Under the pieces are notes generated by a model, which was given only the letters and a program-made list of their open reading frames with translations, searched no databases and was not told the origin of the DNA. From an uncultured Lachnospiraceae bacterium (GTDB lineage: Bacteria > Bacillota > Clostridia > Lachnospirales > Lachnospiraceae), in contig CAJTTO010000010.1 of NCBI GenBank assembly GCA_910579275.1, positions 1-64,000 of the forward strand: 64,000 nucleotides of DNA. Direction: 5' to 3'. Positions 17,768-26,550 of this stretch are shown here, piece after piece (the stretch's first letter is position 1; each line of letters opens with the position of its first letter). A program made the position numbers and the translations under genes.

Positions 17768-18109
17768 GAATTTCCCTTCTTTCACTTATACTTAAATTAT
17801 AGCGATTCTGATACAACGCATCCGATACGTTTTTTATCTATTTTATCCTAAATATCGTTGAATCATTTGTGCAATTTTGTATACTTTCGCTTATTAGGTG
17901 ACTATATTATATTACAGTTCCGAATTTTTTGAAACTAAAATTTTTTGAAAAAGAAAATTTTGGTAATTATTCCTATTTTATGATTCAGATTTATCAAATT
18001 TGCACACTTTATAGTAACAGTTTCCTTAGCGCATATTCAAAAATTCATTCCTACCGGCTGCAAAGTCCGTGAAACAACGCAGCGGCAAAGATGCATCAAA
18101 CCATACAAA
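17768..18109. other. intergenic gap, mostly AT-rich
   Basis: About 340 bases between the surface-protein start and the terminator at 18110. It is AT-rich near 17880-18010 and should contain the surface-protein promoter, but I see no clear -35/-10 pair, RNA gene or repeat. Confidence 0.5.
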
Positions 18110-18133
18110 AAGGCACGGCTTACGCCGTGCCTT
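18110..18133 (-). terminator. terminator of the CotF-like gene
   Basis: Perfect ten-base arms AAGGCACGGC (18110-18119) and GCCGTGCCTT (18124-18133) with a four-base loop and a minus-strand T run. Confidence 0.9.
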
Positions 18134-18138
18134 ATTTC

Positions 18139-18597
18139 TTATGCCATTCCGTTTACTGTCTTGTACTTGAACAGCATCTCCGCGTGGTTCTGCTCCTCAA
18201 TCTGGATGTCTGCAAGAAGCTTTCTCATGTCGGAATCCTTAAAGCAGAATACATCTGTATTGTACTCTGAGGAAGCAAGCTTCTCTGATACGATACAGTC
18301 TGTTGCCAGAAAATTGTCCGACTTTTTGTCCGCCGAATCGGTCATCTTATCATATGTTGCTGTCGGCTTGTAATTCTTGCCGTCGGAATCATTACAGTTG
18401 CAGGAGGGAACCTTGCCGCCAAGAACCTGCTGTAACGAGTCAAAATGATGCTGTTCCTTGTCCTGCAGCGTTTTGAATAAGTCCTTCAAAACAGTATCCT
18501 TCGCCTCGCATGAATAGCGCTGGTATTTCTCGATGCAGGTCTTTTCCTGCTGCTGCAAATCTTTTACTGCCGCTGTCTCTTTTTCCGTTAAAATCAT
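18139..18597 (-). CDS. ferritin-like CotF-family spore coat protein
   Basis: 152 residues from an ATG five bases after GGAGGA; the frame extends 15 codons further without a site. Two helical pairs carry Glu/His patterns of the ferritin-like CotF fold (LTEKETAAVKDLQQQE, DKEQHHFDSL, EEQNHAEMLFKYK), split by a low-complexity Cys-containing linker (SCNCNDSDG). CotF-family proteins are spore coat components or are made during sporulation in Clostridia. The gene is monocistronic and ends at a strong terminator. A rubrerythrin-like metal role is possible but less likely. Confidence 0.75.
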   Translation of the reverse strand: MILTEKETAAVKDLQQQEKTCIEKYQRYSCEAKDTVLKDLFKTLQDKEQHHFDSLQQVLGGKVPSCNCNDSDGKNYKPTATYDKMTDSADKKSDNFLATDCIVSEKLASSEYNTDVFCFKDSDMRKLLADIQIEEQNHAEMLFKYKTVNGMA

Positions 18598-18675
18598 ACA
18601 AATCCTCCGTTCCCAAATAAAACTGATTTTTTTCAACATCAATAGTATTGGAAAAAAGGAAATTTTTATTCATTC

Positions 18676-19929
18676 TCATTTTTTTGTTCCCTGCATCAGC
18701 GCATCGAGCAGCTCCGGATAGACGCAAGTGCCCGTGTGCCTGTCAAAAAGTCCAAACCGCTCGCCGTCTCCTTGGAAAAGTCCATTGTCCCACCAGATAC
18801 ACGGCACGCCGATTTTCTTTGCCGCTCCCACATAGTATGCTGCCCACTGGGAACGCTCAGACTCATTCTCCCTGTTCATGGCGCCAAACTCTCCGATAAT
18901 GACAGGAATGCCCTTGTCAATAAAAAGTGTTTGTAAGTCGCCCATCAGGTTGTCAATCGCTGTGGTATCTTGGTTCCACGCACTTCTTCCATCCGGTTTT
19001 AGCGCAAATTCATACGGTTCATATGCGTGGACGGAAATTATGACACGATTGTCATTTTCAGGCACTTCGACATGTCTGATTCCCACGGTGCAGTTTGCGG
19101 CATAGCCCGGTATCATCAACATACGGTATGGATTGGAGCCGCCTGCTGCGCGCACAGTATTGATAAAAACTTTGTTTGTCTGGTTGACTACCTCCCAGCC
19201 TTCCGCGTCGCCGCCGTTCCACTCAAGCGGTGTGCCAATCTTTCTCGGCTCATTCTGTCCCTCAAAAATCAAGTGTTCATCATAGTCCTGAAACACTTCT
19301 GCAATCTGCGCCCAGACCGCTTCCATCTCGGCTGACGCGCGCTCGAGATTATCATAATACGGATAATTCCAGTCCTCATGGTGCACATTGACAATCACAT
19401 AGGCGCCCTTGTTGTACGCATAGTCAACAACCTCTTTCACGCGCTCCATCCAGCTTTGCGTAATTGTGTAATCCGGCGCAGGCGCAATGTGGTTCGTCCA
19501 TGACACAGGTATCCGGATTACATTGAACCCCGCGTCAAGCACCGCATCAATCAGCTCCTGCGTCACCTTCGGATTGCCTCATGCCGTCTCAAATTTAAAA
19601 GGCTGTTCAATCCGCGCAATATCCGTTCTGATGGAATCAAGCGTGTTTCCTATATTCCAGCCAATTCTCATATCCTTCACAATATCCATCGCATCCATAT
19701 CCTCCATGTCCTTATTTATATTTTCATGCTCATTTTTCTGTGCCGTTTCGGTTTCATCCAAGACAGGTTTCTCCGCGCTTTCACTGCCGGACGTCTCTGG
19801 TTCTGAAACGGCAGAAGCCTGCTGTACGGACGAGCCGGCCGTCGTTTTTCCGTTACTATTGCAGCCTGTAAAAACAGTCAGCAGGCACACTGCCATCACC
19901 CCAAAAAGAAGCTTTTTTCCTTGAAACAT
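18676..19929 (-). pseudogene. GH5-family endoglucanase lipoprotein gene interrupted by TGA
   Basis: The two open frames lie in the same reading frame and are separated only by TGA at 19579-19581. The first part begins at the ATG behind AGGAGG and has a lipoprotein signal (LTVFTGC), a low-complexity linker and the GH5 start IGWNIGNTLD. After FKFETA the frame stops, then resumes GNPKVTQELIDAVLDAGF. GH5 enzymes usually have Trp at this point (ETAWGNP), so TGG has become TGA. Downstream the catalytic pair is intact: Glu in GQNEP (acid/base) and Glu in IGEFG (nucleophile). The intact enzyme would cut beta-glucan or mannan at the cell surface. Read-through is possible but inactivation is simpler. 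Confidence 0.85.
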
Positions 19930-19983
19930 ATTCATTCCTCCTAATCCGCCTGACGCTATACGCAGAGCTGCATATAAGACAAA

Positions 19984-20004
19984 GAGGGAACCTGAAGTTC
20001 CCTC
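19984..20004 (-). terminator. terminator after lacI-like gene
   Basis: Arms GAGGGAAC (19984-19991) and GTTCCCTC (19997-20004) with a five-base loop, followed on the minus strand by TTTGTCTT. It lies at the lacI stop, so the GH5 gene is probably transcribed separately or by read-through. Confidence 0.75.
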
Positions 20005-21037
20005 TCACATCTTCCTTTCCGCCACAGAATTGCCTGATATGAACCTGCCGTTTACCACAATTCTGCTTCCTGCCCTGTCCTCGCCGCGCATCATGCCGAC
20101 AAGCAGGTCAACTGCCCTGTCAGCCATTTCCACGACATCCACCTCGATCGTCGTAAGCCGCGGATATGCAAAATTCAAAAATGTATAATTGTCAAATCCC
20201 ACTACGGAGATATCTTCCGGAATGCGGTATCCCTCCTGCCGGAGGCGCTCCATAAGCACATACCCCGCATCATCACAGTTGCAGACAAACGCAGTCGGCA
20301 TCTGCTCCTTGTCCGGAAGCACAAATTCGATAAACAGCCCGTCGTCCCCCCCTGTCCGGAATCAGATACGTTTCCTGCGGAACAATATGGTTCGCCAGAA
20401 GCGCCCGACAGTAGCCCAGATACCGGTCAAGGATGCTCGGCGTCGCATCTATGGATCCGACAAACGCAATCTTTCGATGACCGTTGTCAATCAGGTACTT
20501 TGTCAGCATATAGACACCATAGGTATTATCTGTCACAACGCAGGGAGTCTCCCCATCCTCATCATAAAAATCAAGATACACCACAGGCAGGCCGTTATTT
20601 TTGAGCAGTTCCGCGTAATTCCCGCGTATCGGTCCCATCACGACCAAACTGTCGACCTTGTTGTCAGAGAGCACTTTCGGCAGTTTTTGTCTGCCAATCA
20701 TCTCGTCTGTAATGACTTCAAGAATGGCAGAATATCCATATTCGGAAAGTGCCAGCACGACGTTCTGATACATGCGCAGATAAAACGGAGACGTGTTTTT
20801 CATTTTATTTATCACAACGTAGAGCGCATCGACAAGCACCCCGACGGTCTTGCTCGCGTCTTCCCGCAGCGCCTTGTTGACGAGTGTAAATTTGTACCCC
20901 ATTTTCTCCGCTTTTTTTCGTATGGATGTGCGGAGTGTGTTTCCAACTCCCTCCTTGTTATTGAGCGCCTTGGAAACCGTTACCGTACTAACCCCCATCT
21001 CCTTTGCGATATCACGCATCGTAACATCTTTTGCCAT
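20005..21037 (-). pseudogene. LacI-family regulator frameshifted at a G7 tract
   Basis: The start is an ATG eight bases after GGAGG. The N-terminal HTH (VTMRDIAKEMGVSTVTVSKALN) and the periplasmic-binding-like core (NGHRKIAFVGS) are normal. At a run of seven G on the minus strand (20346-20352) the frame shifts. With six G the protein would continue DRGDDGLFIEFVLPDKEQM into the next frame, which has the family's CNCDDAGYVLMERL and ISVVGFDN segments and ends at 20005. In LacI proteins this half binds the sugar and dimerises. It sits upstream of the GH5 gene and probably regulated it. A real mutation, a slippage switch or a sequencing slip would look the same here. Confidence 0.85.
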
Positions 21038-21130
21038 ATCATCATCCTCCATGATGTATTTTGGTTGTCTTGCATCTTTTATTTTTCCTACCCTCCTCTC
21101 AGCCTTATTCTTTTCTTTCCTGCATCACAA

Positions 21131-21199
21131 AAGACCATGCCCCAGGGCAAAACGGTATTCGCTTTCACGTTGTCCGTTTTTACCCTGACGCATGGTCTT
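21131..21199. repeat. long imperfect palindrome in intergenic gap
   Basis: AAGACCATGC (21131-21140) pairs with GCATGGTCTT (21190-21199). Inside it, 21143-21155 pairs with 21174-21187 (CAGGGCAAAACGG against CAGGGTAAAAACGG). The 69-base foldback lies in the 368-base gap 21038-21405, which shows no gene. It may be a terminator for the gene ending at 21406 or a small palindromic element. Confidence 0.7.
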
Positions 21200-21405
21200 A
21201 CTTTATCCCGGTATAAAATTGTATCACAAGAAGACAGAGTTATGTCAACCCGTCTGTCTGTCTATAAGATTTTCCCTTACCTTCATCTTAAGTACAGTAC
21301 CTTTCCAAATATTTATATACTGGCAGTCGAAAAGACTGACCGCTCAGTATAATGTGATGCGCAAAGTCACATTCGTTTCTGTCCTTTCCATGAGCCTTAT
21401 GTCTT

Positions 21406-22275
21406 TTATAGATAATTTTCTGCTTCCTGAAATGAGATATGGTATGCTTTGCTGATTATTTGCTTTATTACATCCTCTGTCTGTCCGCACTCCCTTAACG
21501 CCAAAATTGTATTATTAATTCCTTCTTTTGTTACCTCTTTTGTTACCTCTCTTGTCACTTCTGCCTTTATTTTGTTAATTTCCGGCTCCATAATTTCCAA
21601 TAATGCCTGACACATATTCTCATCCCCTCTCAGTTCTTCAACTACCTGTTTATTTGCTCCGATGCTCACCTGCAGCACCGAATCCGCCAGCTCCCTGTCT
21701 ATCTTTAAATCCAGTTTTTCTATTTTCTCAAGCAATTCTCGCATCTGCTGCTTCTCCATCTGACCGGACAGGGCTTTCAGCCAGACGTGTTCCTTTGGAT
21801 TTAATTCTTTTGTCACAATGATCTGCGTCGGAAACAAGACGGTATTTGTTACCTGATAAATCCCCTTGTATGGATTGGTATACGTGATGCCATGCTCCTT
21901 AAAGTACGTAAACAGTCCTGACGGCTTGCGCTCACGAACCAGCGTCACCGTGATATCCCCCGCCCTGCGCTCGTCTACCGTTTTCCCATATGACTTGTAC
22001 AGGCTGGCATATGCGCCTGCCTTATAGAAGCTATCGATGTTCAGGTGGTCGTCCGGTGACTTATATTCCACGATATTGTGCCCACGAAACAGTTTTCCTA
22101 TTTCATTTGTTATTTCTATACCAGCATCCTTTTTGATGACCAGCAGGTCTACCTCCAGCGGTTTTGTGTTCAGGTTATATTCCTTATAGTATTCCAAATC
22201 AGACCTGTTCTGTGCCAGCTCCAAATCCATTGCCGACACAAATGCCGCGTGCCACTGTATTTTTGTATCTTCCAT
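21406..22275 (-). CDS. PD-(D/E)XK nuclease-like protein (Rpn/transposase-like family)
   Basis: About 289 residues from the ATG seven bases after GGAG. The N-terminal half has a PD-(D/E)XK-type core: Asp in LEVDLLVIKK and E-x-K in IVEYKSPDD, followed by helices and a conserved AGAYASLYKSYG segment. The C-terminal ~120 residues are coiled-coil-like with EVTREVTKEVTKEG repeats, common in this family. Such proteins are numerous in gut Firmicutes and are often annotated as Rpn-like or transposase-related nucleases. Their role is uncertain (recombination, or mobile-element remnants). The gene stands alone upstream of ftsH with no obvious operon partner. Confidence 0.65.
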   Translation of the reverse strand: MEDTKIQWHAAFVSAMDLELAQNRSDLEYYKEYNLNTKPLEVDLLVIKKDAGIEITNEIGKLFRGHNIVEYKSPDDHLNIDSFYKAGAYASLYKSYGKTVDERRAGDITVTLVRERKPSGLFTYFKEHGITYTNPYKGIYQVTNTVLFPTQIIVTKELNPKEHVWLKALSGQMEKQQMRELLEKIEKLDLKIDRELADSVLQVSIGANKQVVEELRGDENMCQALLEIMEPEINKIKAEVTREVTKEVTKEGINNTILALRECGQTEDVIKQIISKAYHISFQEAENYL

Positions 22276-22511
22276 AGTATTCTCCATTCCTGCCCATCCT
22301 GTGAATCCGGCACGGTACAAATCTGCCCTTTGAAATATTTATTGTTTAATTACAGTATATCCTATGCGGTCTTTTATTGCAAGCCGAAGAACGCCAGGTA
22401 ATTACATCGAAAAGTCGCCGTTCGTGGAAAATATATGGTTTCCAGTAAAAATCCATTTGCAAAGCAAATTATGCATGGATTTTTACCTGTTATTGGAACG
22501 AAGTGAACAGT

Positions 22512-22553
22512 AAAGCTGCCGCGAAACAGGGTTTCCCATTTCACGGCAGCTTT
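22512..22553 (-). terminator. terminator of ftsH operon
   Basis: A 15-base stem with one mismatch (22512-22526 and 22539-22553, AAAGCTGCCG and CGGCAGCTTT cores) lies four bases past the ftsH stop. A second foldback (AAAATCCAT ... ATGGATTTT) lies at about 22445-22480. Confidence 0.7.
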
Positions 22554-22557
22554 TGTT

Positions 22558-24363
22558 TTATGCTTCAAATAATGCCTCAAATTCCTCCCTGCCGATTTTC
22601 TCCTTCTCCAGAAGAAGCTCTGCACAGGCATGGAGTATCTTTTCATGCTCGTGGATGATATCCTTTGCCTTCTTGTAGCAGTCATCCACAATCGCTTTCA
22701 CTTCAATGTCAATCTGACCCGCAACAGTCTCCGAGTGGCTTCTCGGATGCGCCAAGTCACGTCCGATAAAGACCTCGTTGTCATCCTCGTCATAGTTAAT
22801 CACGCCGATGCTGTCGGAAAATCCGTATTTTGTCACCATCGCGCGCGCAACCTTGGTCGCTTTCTTGATGTCGCTCGAAGCGCCGGTAGTCACATCATCA
22901 AAAATGATTTCCTCGGCAATGCGCCCGCCAAGTGACACCATGATATCCTGCAGCATCCTGCCCTTGGTATTGAACATATCATCCCGCTCCGGAAGCGGCA
23001 TGGTATATCCCGCCGCGCCAAGCCCTGTCGGAATAATGGACACCGTGTAAACCGGTCCGACATCAGGAAGCACATGGAACAGAATCGCATGCCCCGCCTC
23101 ATGATACGCCGTGATTTTCTTTTCTTTCTCCGATATAATGCGGCTCTTTTTCTCCGCGCCAATTCCTACCTTGATAAATGACTTCTTGATATCCTCCTGC
23201 TGGATATACGCCCTGTTCTCCTTTGCCGCGTGGATTGCGGATTCATTCAGGAGGTTCTCAAGGTCTGCACCTGTAAATCCCGCCGTCGTCTGTGCAACCT
23301 GCTTCAAGTCCACATCCTCGGACAGCGGCTTGTTCCTCGCATGGACATTGAGGATTTCCTCACGTCCGCCCACATCCGGCGGAGAAACCGTAATCTTTCT
23401 GTCAAAGCGTCCGGGACGCAGAATTGCGGGATCAAGGATGTCCACGCGGTTCGTGGCTGCCATCACGATGATTCCCTCGTTCGTGCCAAAGCCGTCCATC
23501 TCGACCAGCATCTGGTTCAGGGTCTGCTCGCGCTCATCGTGCCCGCCGCCCATACCGGTTCCGCGGCGTCTCGCCACGGCGTCAATCTCGTCGATAAACA
23601 CGATACACGGCGCGTTTTTCTTCGCTTCCGCAAAAAGGTCACGCACTCTCGATGCGCCGACCCCGACGAACATTTCCACAAAGTCCGAACCCGATATAGA
23701 GAAAAACGGTACATTTGCCTCGCCCGCAACCGCCTTTGCAAGCAGCGTCTTACCAGTACCCGGCGCACCCTCAAGAAGAACGCCCTTTGGAATGCGCGCC
23801 CCTACCTTGGTGTATTTCGACGGATCTTTTAAGAAATCAACGATTTCCTCCAAATCCTCTTTCTCCTCACGAAGCCCTGCCACATCCTTGAGCGTCACCT
23901 CGCCTCCGGTCATCAGGCGTGCCCTGCTTTTTCCGAAGTTCATCATCTTTCCGCCGCTGTTTCCGGAATTCTGCGCATTCATCATGCTGAACATAAACAC
24001 GACGACGACAAGCAGCATCAGCAGCGGAAGAAGCTCTGTGATGAACCAGTTCTCCTGCGGTACATCCTTCACAATCGGGTCGATATTGTAGCTTTTTACC
24101 AGCTCCTGCATCTCAACCACGTCAGAAACATAGAGGCTTCTCTGCTGATTGTCCTTCAATGTAATGCGCAGCATTCCCGTAGGTACCTGGGCGTTGGGAT
24201 GAATCTCCACATCGACGACAAGCCCCTCCTCCATCTCTTTCACAAACTGACCTTTTGTGTAGGAACCGCTGCCGCCGCTATTGGTGCTTGCCCATATCAG
24301 TACCAGCACCAATATCAATATAAATATAAACGTTAAATTAATTCCTTTTGCACCTTTTCCCAA
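22558..24363 (-). CDS. ftsH: ATP-dependent zinc metalloprotease FtsH
   Basis: About 601 residues. The longest frame starts at a GTG at 24378 with no ribosome site. A TTG at 24363 lies seven bases after GAGGAG and is preferred. Counting from the GTG, membrane helices lie at about 14-30 and 114-132, flanking a short extracytoplasmic domain. Walker A GAPGTGKT (204-211), Walker B IVFIDEID, the SRH region RPGRFDR and the zinc site HEAGH (426-430) are complete. FtsH hexamers extract and degrade membrane and regulatory proteins at the cytoplasmic face of the membrane. It ends the tilS-hpt-ftsH series, a conserved order in Firmicutes. Confidence 0.97.
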   Translation of the reverse strand: MGKGAKGINLTFIFILILVLVLIWASTNSGGSGSYTKGQFVKEMEEGLVVDVEIHPNAQVPTGMLRITLKDNQQRSLYVSDVVEMQELVKSYNIDPIVKDVPQENWFITELLPLLMLLVVVVFMFSMMNAQNSGNSGGKMMNFGKSRARLMTGGEVTLKDVAGLREEKEDLEEIVDFLKDPSKYTKVGARIPKGVLLEGAPGTGKTLLAKAVAGEANVPFFSISGSDFVEMFVGVGASRVRDLFAEAKKNAPCIVFIDEIDAVARRRGTGMGGGHDEREQTLNQMLVEMDGFGTNEGIIVMAATNRVDILDPAILRPGRFDRKITVSPPDVGGREEILNVHARNKPLSEDVDLKQVAQTTAGFTGADLENLLNESAIHAAKENRAYIQQEDIKKSFIKVGIGAEKKSRIISEKEKKITAYHEAGHAILFHVLPDVGPVYTVSIIPTGLGAAGYTMPLPERDDMFNTKGRMLQDIMVSLGGRIAEEIIFDDVTTGASSDIKKATKVARAMVTKYGFSDSIGVINYDEDDNEVFIGRDLAHPRSHSETVAGQIDIEVKAIVDDCYKKAKDIIHEHEKILHACAELLLEKEKIGREEFEALFEA

Positions 24364-24504
24364 TTTCTGTCTCCTCACTATTTATATCATTATCCCATGT
24401 CAGGCGGGGAAGCTTCCTTCCCCCTTCGCGCGCGCCGGACATCCGCCAGCAGGCTGGCATATTTCATTTGGATACCCATGTGCACGAGAAAAACGGGACG
24501 AATT

Positions 24505-25029
24505 TTATTCCAATTCAACCACGCCGATATATGGCAGGTTCCGGTAACGCTGGTCATAGTCAAGACCGTATCCCACGACAAACGCATCCGGTATCTCAAA
24601 ACCTTTGTAGTCGACAGTCACATCCACCACACGTCTGTCAGGTTTGTCAAGCAGTGTACAGAGCTTCATGCTTCTTGGCCCGCGCTGTCCCAGAAGCTCA
24701 AGCAGATAGCTCAGCGTCCGTCCGGAATCCACAATGTCCTCCACCACGATGACATCCTTTCCCTGAAGCGACTCGTCCAAATCCTTGACAATCTTGACAA
24801 TCCCGCTCGATTTAGTACTTCCGCCATAGCTTGACACGGACATGAAATCCAGTGATACCGGTACGGTAATGCGCTTTGCAAGCTCACACATAAAAAAGCT
24901 GCCGCCTTTGAGCACGCATACAAGGTGAACCTGCCTGCCTTCATAGTCGCGGCTTATCTCGTCGCCTATCTGTTTGATCCGGGCATCCACCTCATCCTCT
25001 GTCAACAAGACCCTGATTTTTTCAGCCAT
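24505..25029 (-). CDS. hpt: hypoxanthine(-guanine) phosphoribosyltransferase
   Basis: 174 residues, normal length. The PRPP-binding motif VIVVEDIVDSGRTL, the N-terminal LKGGSFF loop and FVVGYGLDYDQRYRNLPYIG near the C-terminus are typical of Hpt. The enzyme salvages hypoxanthine and guanine to IMP and GMP in the cytoplasm. It starts 12 bases after the tilS stop behind AAGGAGG, so it is co-transcribed. In several Firmicutes Hpt and TilS act together on ftsH expression, consistent with the neighbourhood. The 140-base gap to ftsH contains only a small GGGGAAG/CTTCCCC hairpin. Confidence 0.95.
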   Translation of the reverse strand: MAEKIRVLLTEDEVDARIKQIGDEISRDYEGRQVHLVCVLKGGSFFMCELAKRITVPVSLDFMSVSSYGGSTKSSGIVKIVKDLDESLQGKDVIVVEDIVDSGRTLSYLLELLGQRGPRSMKLCTLLDKPDRRVVDVTVDYKGFEIPDAFVVGYGLDYDQRYRNLPYIGVVELE

Positions 25030-25041
25030 TTTTGTTCCTCC

Positions 25042-26508
25042 TTAGTGTCGCGCGCATTCCCCCGTATGCTGCTCTTCATCCTCAAATGTAAGACATAATA
25101 TCCTTCTCGTATTTTCACTGATTTTGTAGTAACTGCTAATTCGTTGTCCTACAGTCCAGACTACATGGCTGCTGTCAGCCACAAGCCAGATACGCCCCCG
25201 CTCTTCCTGCGGTATTTTATGGTCGATAAAATACTTTTTCAGGGTTTTGCGCTGATTCATTTCATTTACTGTCAGATAATCGCCCTGCCTGCGGGTTCTT
25301 ATGACAATACTATTTTTTATTTTATCATAATCTATCCATTTCGTATACTTTTTTTGCGGAATATTTTCCAAATCATTGTAAATACCGCCTTTTAATATAA
25401 GAACGGCACGTATTTTCTGATGCGGGCTCAGCACAATTTCCACTGTCCCGCCCGCCATAAGCGCCGCTGTCATGTCCTGCGTGACCACTGTTTCGTGTAA
25501 AGCAGCTTCCGACGGGATTTCGTCCGGCTTTCTGTCAACCGTAACCCCGTCATAGCCCCTTTTTGCGCGCAGGCCATATGGAAGACGGACTTCTTTTCCG
25601 CACTGCCTGTTCATAAGCCCGCACACCTGCTCGACATGAACCGTCTCCAGATCCTTTCTGCTCCCCGCCGCATCCGCCAGCGTTTCCATGACCACATAAC
25701 CGCGTATCGTGTTATGAAGCGACAAAAATTTTTCTCTGTCAATGTGATATATTTTATGATTTCCGGCTCCTTCGGTAACGCGCACGCATGTTTCACAGCC
25801 TTGTCTTGTGATGTCCTCTATCAAATCATATGCGTCGCTTACCCGACGGCATGCATTGCTGATATGGTCTACGGCTGCCGGACTGATTTCTTTCACAGCT
25901 GTCGCAAGTATGTGGCGGCGTATGATGTTCCTTGAATAATTATCCTCCAAATTGGTGCTGTCTATACAATATCTTATCCCTCGTTCCCGCAAAAACGCTT
26001 CAATTTCCGCTCTCTCCAAGCAGAGCAGCGGTCGGATGACCTTATCCCTTACAGCCGGAATTCCCGTCAGGCCCTTGAGCGCGGTTCCGCGAAACAGATG
26101 AAACAGAAACGTCTCGCAGCTGTCGTTTTTGTTGTGCGCGATGGCAATTCTGCCCTTTCTGTCACCGAGTTCCCTGTAAAATGCCTCATACCGCACATTA
26201 CGCCCCGCCTCCTCTGTCGAAAGCCGGAGCTTTTCCGCCAGCATTTCCACATCCTCCTCGACCAGTGTAAACGCGATGTCGTTTGCGCGGCAGAGCTGTT
26301 CCACGTATGCGGCATCCGCTGCGGCATCCGCCCGTATCAGGTGGTTGACATGCACCACCCTGATTTCCATGGGAATCACTTTCCTGATTTCCAGAAGCAT
26401 AATAAAAAGACATACGGAATCTGCGCCGCCGGATACTCCTGCCACGACACAGTCCCCCTCGTCAATCATATGGTATTCTTTGATATACCGTACCACTCTG
26501 TTTATCAT
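25042..26508 (-). CDS. tilS: tRNA(Ile)-lysidine synthetase
   Basis: 488 residues from an ATG five bases after GGGAG. The PP-loop ATPase motif SGGADS (26-31) and the MEIRVVHVNHLIR, AHNKNDSCETFLFHLFRG and YCIDSTN motifs identify the N-terminal domain. The C-terminal TilS domain (QRKTLKKYFIDHKIPQEERG) is present. The enzyme joins lysine to C34 of the tRNA-Ile that reads AUA and is essential for decoding. It lies between spoIIE and hpt, the common Firmicute order, with gaps of 42 and 12 bases. Confidence 0.95.
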   Translation of the reverse strand: MINRVVRYIKEYHMIDEGDCVVAGVSGGADSVCLFIMLLEIRKVIPMEIRVVHVNHLIRADAAADAAYVEQLCRANDIAFTLVEEDVEMLAEKLRLSTEEAGRNVRYEAFYRELGDRKGRIAIAHNKNDSCETFLFHLFRGTALKGLTGIPAVRDKVIRPLLCLERAEIEAFLRERGIRYCIDSTNLEDNYSRNIIRRHILATAVKEISPAAVDHISNACRRVSDAYDLIEDITRQGCETCVRVTEGAGNHKIYHIDREKFLSLHNTIRGYVVMETLADAAGSRKDLETVHVEQVCGLMNRQCGKEVRLPYGLRAKRGYDGVTVDRKPDEIPSEAALHETVVTQDMTAALMAGGTVEIVLSPHQKIRAVLILKGGIYNDLENIPQKKYTKWIDYDKIKNSIVIRTRRQGDYLTVNEMNQRKTLKKYFIDHKIPQEERGRIWLVADSSHVVWTVGQRISSYYKISENTRRILCLTFEDEEQHTGECARH

Positions 26509-26550
26509 TTGTCTCCCTTTCATGCGGCTGTCTCATCAGCGGCGAATCTT

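Noticed and set aside
20189..21352. 387-residue plus-strand frame
   Set aside because: Lies across the damaged lacI gene in antisense; the minus-strand HTH and core are clearly the real coding signal.
23111..24091. 326-residue plus-strand frame
   Set aside because: Antisense to ftsH; Ser/Ile/Phe-rich shadow.
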